Shown piece after piece: positions 44,297 to 47,315 of a stretch of DNA of 47,315 nt. The stretch spans positions 1 to 47,315 of the forward strand of contig CAJXPR010000014.1 in assembly GCA_913058135.1 (NCBI GenBank), written 5' to 3'. The notes under the pieces were generated by a model that saw only the letters and a list, made by a program, of their open reading frames with translations, had not been told where the DNA came from and did not search any database. This stretch comes from an uncultured Gammaproteobacteria bacterium. GTDB taxonomy: Bacteria > Pseudomonadota > Gammaproteobacteria > Pseudomonadales > Pseudohongiellaceae. A program made the position numbers and the translations under genes. Each line of letters begins with the position of its first letter. Within the stretch, counting starts at the first letter, position 1.

Positions 44297-45355
44297 ATGC
44301 CGTCTGATGAGTCGTTGCCCCGCATGATCGGGGAGTCTGCCTGTTTTCTGGAGATGCAGGAGCACGTATCCCAGGTAGCACCTCTCAACAAACCTGTGTT
44401 GATTGTCGGCGAACGTGGCACCGGCAAGGAACTGATTGCCTCACGTCTGCATTACCTGTCAGCGCGCTGGCAGAACAATTTTCTGAAGATCAACTGCGCC
44501 GCGCTCAGTGATGCCTTGCTGGAAGCGCAGCTGTTCGGGCACGAGGCGGGTGCCTTTACCGGGGCCACCGGGCAGCGCAAAGGGCTGTTTGAACGGGCCG
44601 ACGGCGGCACGCTGTTTCTGGATGAACTGGCCAATACCGCTATGCCCGTGCAGGAGAAGATTCTGCGGGTCATTGAATATGGCGAGTTCGAACGCCTGGG
44701 TGGCAATCAGACCCTAAAAGTGGATGTGCGCCTGGTAGCGGCGACCAACGAGGATCTGCCCGCTCTGGGCAGAGCCGGCAAGTTCCGCGAAGACCTGATC
44801 GATCGTTTGGCTTTCGATGTGGTGACATTGCCGCCGCTCAGGGTACGCAAAGAGGATATTCTGGTGCTGGCAGAGCATTTTGCCATCAGCATGGTCAAAG
44901 AGATGGGTGAAGATTTTTTTGCCGGTTTCTCCGAGGCGGTGCAGCGCCAGCTGCTTGGTTATAGCTGGCCGGGGAATATCCGTGAACTGAAAAACGTCAT
45001 TGAACGGGCAGTCTACCAGCACCCCAACAAAACCGTGACGCGCCTGGTATTCAACCCGTTTGAGTCGCCCTACCGACCGGCGCTTTCTCCGGTGCGCGAG
45101 ATGGCTGAGTCGACAGCGCCCGCAGGCTCTGCTGAGGCGCTACCTACACCGTGTGCGCCTGCGCCTGCCGACAGATCTGCGGAATGGGATGGCCAGGCTT
45201 TGGACTTCCGCCAGCATATCCAGGATTACGAAACCGATCTGTTGCGCAAGGCGCTGGAACATTGCCAGTTCAACCAGCGCAAGACAGCGACACATTTGAA
45301 TCTGAGTTATCACCAGTTACGCGGGTATTTGCGCAAATATGATCTGTTGTCCTGA
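44297..45355 (+). CDS. pspF: Phage shock operon sigma-54 activator PspF
   Basis: Bacterial enhancer-binding protein of 352 residues that lacks a receiver domain, as PspF does. The AAA+ domain (about 7-240) has Walker A GERGTGKE, the sigma-54 contacting loop GAFTGA, Walker B GGTLFLDELA and the SWPGNIRELKN segment. A variable linker (about 255-305) leads to a Fis-type HTH at the C-terminus (ALEHCQFNQRKTATHLNLSYHQLRGYLRKY). It is divergent from pspABC, whose promoter is sigma-54 type. PspA normally inhibits it by direct binding. Its own promoter was not identified clearly. Confidence 0.95.
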   Translation: MPSDESLPRMIGESACFLEMQEHVSQVAPLNKPVLIVGERGTGKELIASRLHYLSARWQNNFLKINCAALSDALLEAQLFGHEAGAFTGATGQRKGLFERADGGTLFLDELANTAMPVQEKILRVIEYGEFERLGGNQTLKVDVRLVAATNEDLPALGRAGKFREDLIDRLAFDVVTLPPLRVRKEDILVLAEHFAISMVKEMGEDFFAGFSEAVQRQLLGYSWPGNIRELKNVIERAVYQHPNKTVTRLVFNPFESPYRPALSPVREMAESTAPAGSAEALPTPCAPAPADRSAEWDGQALDFRQHIQDYETDLLRKALEHCQFNQRKTATHLNLSYHQLRGYLRKYDLLS

Positions 45356-45391
45356 TCTGTTTTCCTGCCGGACCGCTTGAGAACCTTTGCC

Positions 45392-46480
45392 ATGGAATTG
45401 CAGTTCCCACCTATCAATTATCTTTATCTTGTTGCCTGTCTGATGGCGTGCGCCCTGGTGGTTTTCAGTCTGGGTCAGGCACATACGCGGACCGGCAAGC
45501 TTTGGGTGGCGGTGATGGCTAGCTTTGTCATCTGGACGGGCGGCGAACTGATTGCCAACAGCGGTACGACTGTGGCCTGGCAGCTTGGCTTCCAGCGTAT
45601 GGTTTACCTGGGTGTCATCGGTGCCACCACTTCCTGGCTGCTGTTCGCAATCTGCTTCTCGGGTTTTGATCGCTGGCTGGGCAAACGGCTGATCATCGTT
45701 CTGCTGGTCGTGCCGCTGAGTTCGATCACCCTGGTCATGACGCTGGATCAGCATCAGCTTTTGTATACCAGTGCGGCCCTCGTGGAACGCAACGATTATG
45801 TTGTTCTGGATCTTGGTTATGGCGTCGGATTCTGGCTGCATCTCTTGTGTGCCCATCTGTTCACCCTGACCGGCTCGCTGCTGCTGCTCAATACCAGTAT
45901 GAAACAGCCCCAGGTGTACCGGGGACAATCGCTTTTGATTGGTGTCGCCGCGCTGATGCCGGTGGTACCCAACATGATGTATGTGGCTGGCATCGATCTG
46001 GCTGGTGGCTTTGATCCGACCTCCCTGTTTTTTGTCATCAGTGCGATCCTGGTGACAATTGCTACTCACCAGTACCATTTCCTGTCACTGACACCGGTCG
46101 CACGCGATCGGGTGTTTGATCAGATCAATATCGCTGTTGTGGTGGCGAATGAGAAGCACCAGGTCTCTGATGTAAACCCGGCCTTTGTCAACATGACAGG
46201 TGAAGCGTTGGCGGATATTGAGGGTCTGGACGTGTCCGAAGTGCTGCTGAAGTATTTTAGCGGCGTTGACGTTGCAATCATCGATAGTGGATGGCAGGGG
46301 CGTTTGAATGCGCGTGATGATGATCGGCATTTTGATGTAACCAGCGTGCCGATACGCAGCGCTGGCAACAAAGTCATTGGCTACCTCGTTTTGCTGAATG
46401 ACGTAACACAGGTGCAGAAAGCACTTGATGAGATCAGCCGGCTGGTCGGCGACACTGACAGTGACCGGGATGATGTGTAA
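45392..46480 (+). CDS. 7TM-PAS membrane sensor lacking an output domain
   Basis: A 362-residue protein with an N-terminal seven-helix region (about 8-230) of the type found at the N-terminus of certain histidine kinases (HisKA_7TM-like, PF16927). A PAS domain follows (about 240-340: FDQINIAVVVANEKHQVSDVNPAFVNMTG...FDVTSVPIRSAGNKVIGYLVLLNDVT). The protein then ends after a short acidic helix (LDEISRLVGDTDSDRDDV). No HisKA, HATPase, GGDEF or EAL domain is present. The stop codon overlaps the next gene's ATG (TAATG), so the end is real and not a frameshift. The closest match is the input half of a kinase; partner unknown. Confidence 0.78.
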   Translation: MELQFPPINYLYLVACLMACALVVFSLGQAHTRTGKLWVAVMASFVIWTGGELIANSGTTVAWQLGFQRMVYLGVIGATTSWLLFAICFSGFDRWLGKRLIIVLLVVPLSSITLVMTLDQHQLLYTSAALVERNDYVVLDLGYGVGFWLHLLCAHLFTLTGSLLLLNTSMKQPQVYRGQSLLIGVAALMPVVPNMMYVAGIDLAGGFDPTSLFFVISAILVTIATHQYHFLSLTPVARDRVFDQINIAVVVANEKHQVSDVNPAFVNMTGEALADIEGLDVSEVLLKYFSGVDVAIIDSGWQGRLNARDDDRHFDVTSVPIRSAGNKVIGYLVLLNDVTQVQKALDEISRLVGDTDSDRDDV

Positions 46481-47273
46481 TGCCTTTACTAACGGTACCG
46501 GCGCAGACCTCTGAAGCAGGACAGTCTAAACGTCTGACCTCACTGGAGTTGCCGACTGCACAAGTGGATGTGTGGTTGGTGCCGGCGGTGGCCAACGGTG
46601 CTGATATGGAAAAGACTGCCTTAAGCTGGCTAAGCGCAGACGAACAGATGCGGCTTGACAGTCGCCGCTTGCCCAAGGGGCGTGCCATGTTCCTGCTAAC
46701 GCGCGCTGTGCTGCGGCGGCTTTTGTCGGCGTATTGTCCGGACATAGCCCCACAGGACTGGCAGTTGGGTCGCAGCGCTGAAGGCAGGCCCTGTGTGCTG
46801 GGACCGGTACCTGCTCCGTCTTTTAATCTGACTCACACTGATGACACGCTGGTACTGGCGTTTACCACCCATGGCGAGCCGGGGGTTGATATTGAGCCGC
46901 TGAATCGGCAGCTGGATGCCGGTGCTCTGGCTCGGCGGTATTTCTCGGTCGCTGAATATCAGGCGTTAGTGGCACTACCGCTGGCCCAACAGCAAGACCA
47001 TTTCCTGCGTTTATGGACCCTGAAGGAAGCCTGTGTCAAAGCTAACGGCAAGGGCCTTGCGCAGTCCCTGCGGCATTTTGAATTCGCCTTCGGTGACGGC
47101 GCCCGCTTGATGTTTTACCCGGCCCCTCACGAGTCACCACCGCATCGGTACTGGCACCTGTGGTCCATGACTGTGAAAAGTTTGCGCCTCGCGTTGGCGG
47201 TGCGCTGCCAGGCCGACCCGGGTGAGTGTCATTATCGGTTGCGGCAACTGCAGTGGCCGGACCAGGTGTGTAC
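46480..47273 (+). CDS. 4'-phosphopantetheinyl transferase superfamily protein (3' truncated)
   Basis: Transfers phosphopantetheine from CoA to carrier-protein serines. About 264 codons are readable before adapter sequence begins. The Sfp-type motifs are present: the substrate-binding FNLTHTDDTLVLAF, the magnesium-binding GVDIEPLNR and the WTLKEACVKANGKGL signature (W-x-x-KE-A-x-x-K). The start ATG overlaps the preceding stop (TAATG), implying co-translation. The frame continues into the Nextera adapter, so the true C-terminus is not known but is probably near, since the protein is already at family length. Sfp or AcpT-like specificity cannot be settled. Confidence 0.87.
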
Positions 47274-47315
47274 CTGTCTCTTATACACATCTCCGAGCCC
47301 ACGAGACAGGCAGAA
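47274..47315. other. Illumina Nextera adapter read-through (not genomic)
   Basis: Bases 47274-47292 read CTGTCTCTTATACACATCT, the 19-base Tn5 mosaic end. Then comes CCGAGCCCACGAGAC, the Nextera read-2 adapter, and AGGCAGAA, which equals i7 index N703. This is library sequence left on the contig end. It also creates the well-known false peptide MGSEMCIRDR on the opposite strand. Confidence 0.98.

Noticed and set aside
47042-47302. Minus-strand frame beginning MGSEMCIRDR
   Set aside because: Its start is the reverse complement of the Nextera adapter and the rest is antisense to the phosphopantetheinyl transferase gene.
1-47315. CRISPR arrays, tRNA or rRNA genes, integrases, attachment sites
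   Set aside because: Looked for on reading through the window; no repeat-spacer pattern, cloverleaf or integrase frame was found.

Overview
The window reads as one chromosomal contig end from a gammaproteobacterium of moderately high GC. The proteins (IscR/IscS, RodZ, YfgM, BamB, Der, the PspF/PspABC set, type-2 LeuA) and the gene order are of the Pseudomonas/Cellvibrionales/Oceanospirillales grade. No rRNA, tRNA, CRISPR array, prophage or intact insertion sequence was seen, and I cannot name the genus.

Layout. 1-558 is the 3' end of an S9 peptidase gene. 611-2713 holds queA and a type-2 malate dehydrogenase gene. 2724-4730 is a LytS/AlgZ-type kinase plus LytTR regulator pair bracketed by two long, near-identical REP-like palindromes. 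An Lrp/AsnC regulator (minus) and leuA (plus) follow, separated by a 462-base gap. 7531-9867 is an ECF sigma factor, a zinc-finger anti-sigma factor and an unrecognised secreted coiled-coil protein. A zinc-ribbon protein and a PHP phosphoesterase lie tail to tail after it.

11300-21592 is a conserved housekeeping run: iscR-iscS, ndk, rlmN, rodZ, ispG, hisS, yfgM, bamB, der. It covers Fe-S and sulfur supply, nucleotide pools, tRNA/rRNA modification and charging, isoprenoid synthesis, cell shape, outer-membrane assembly and ribosome assembly. It lacks iscU-iscA-hscBA-fdx, which normally sit between iscS and ndk, and the pilF gene usual between rlmN and rodZ. Then come a DoxX protein, rodA, a chemoreceptor-like protein, a DsbA-like thioredoxin and xseA.

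27251-41357 is a purine block (guaB, guaA, tadA, purL). A crotonase gene and a DabA/DabB inorganic-carbon pump with a divergent LysR regulator sit between guaA and tadA. 41496-45355 is a phage-shock envelope-stress locus: pspA, pspB, a double-domain pspC, a DUF3135 gene and a Nudix gene on the minus strand behind a sigma-54 promoter, with pspF divergent. The window closes with a kinase-less 7TM-PAS sensor and a 4'-phosphopantetheinyl transferase.

The last 42 bases (47274-47315) are not genomic. They are Illumina Nextera adapter read-through with an i7 index, so the final gene is cut artificially. I found no clearly new biological system. The best candidates for follow-up are the sigma/anti-sigma/secreted-protein trio, the dab insertion, the shortened isc operon and the REP-bracketed two-component pair.
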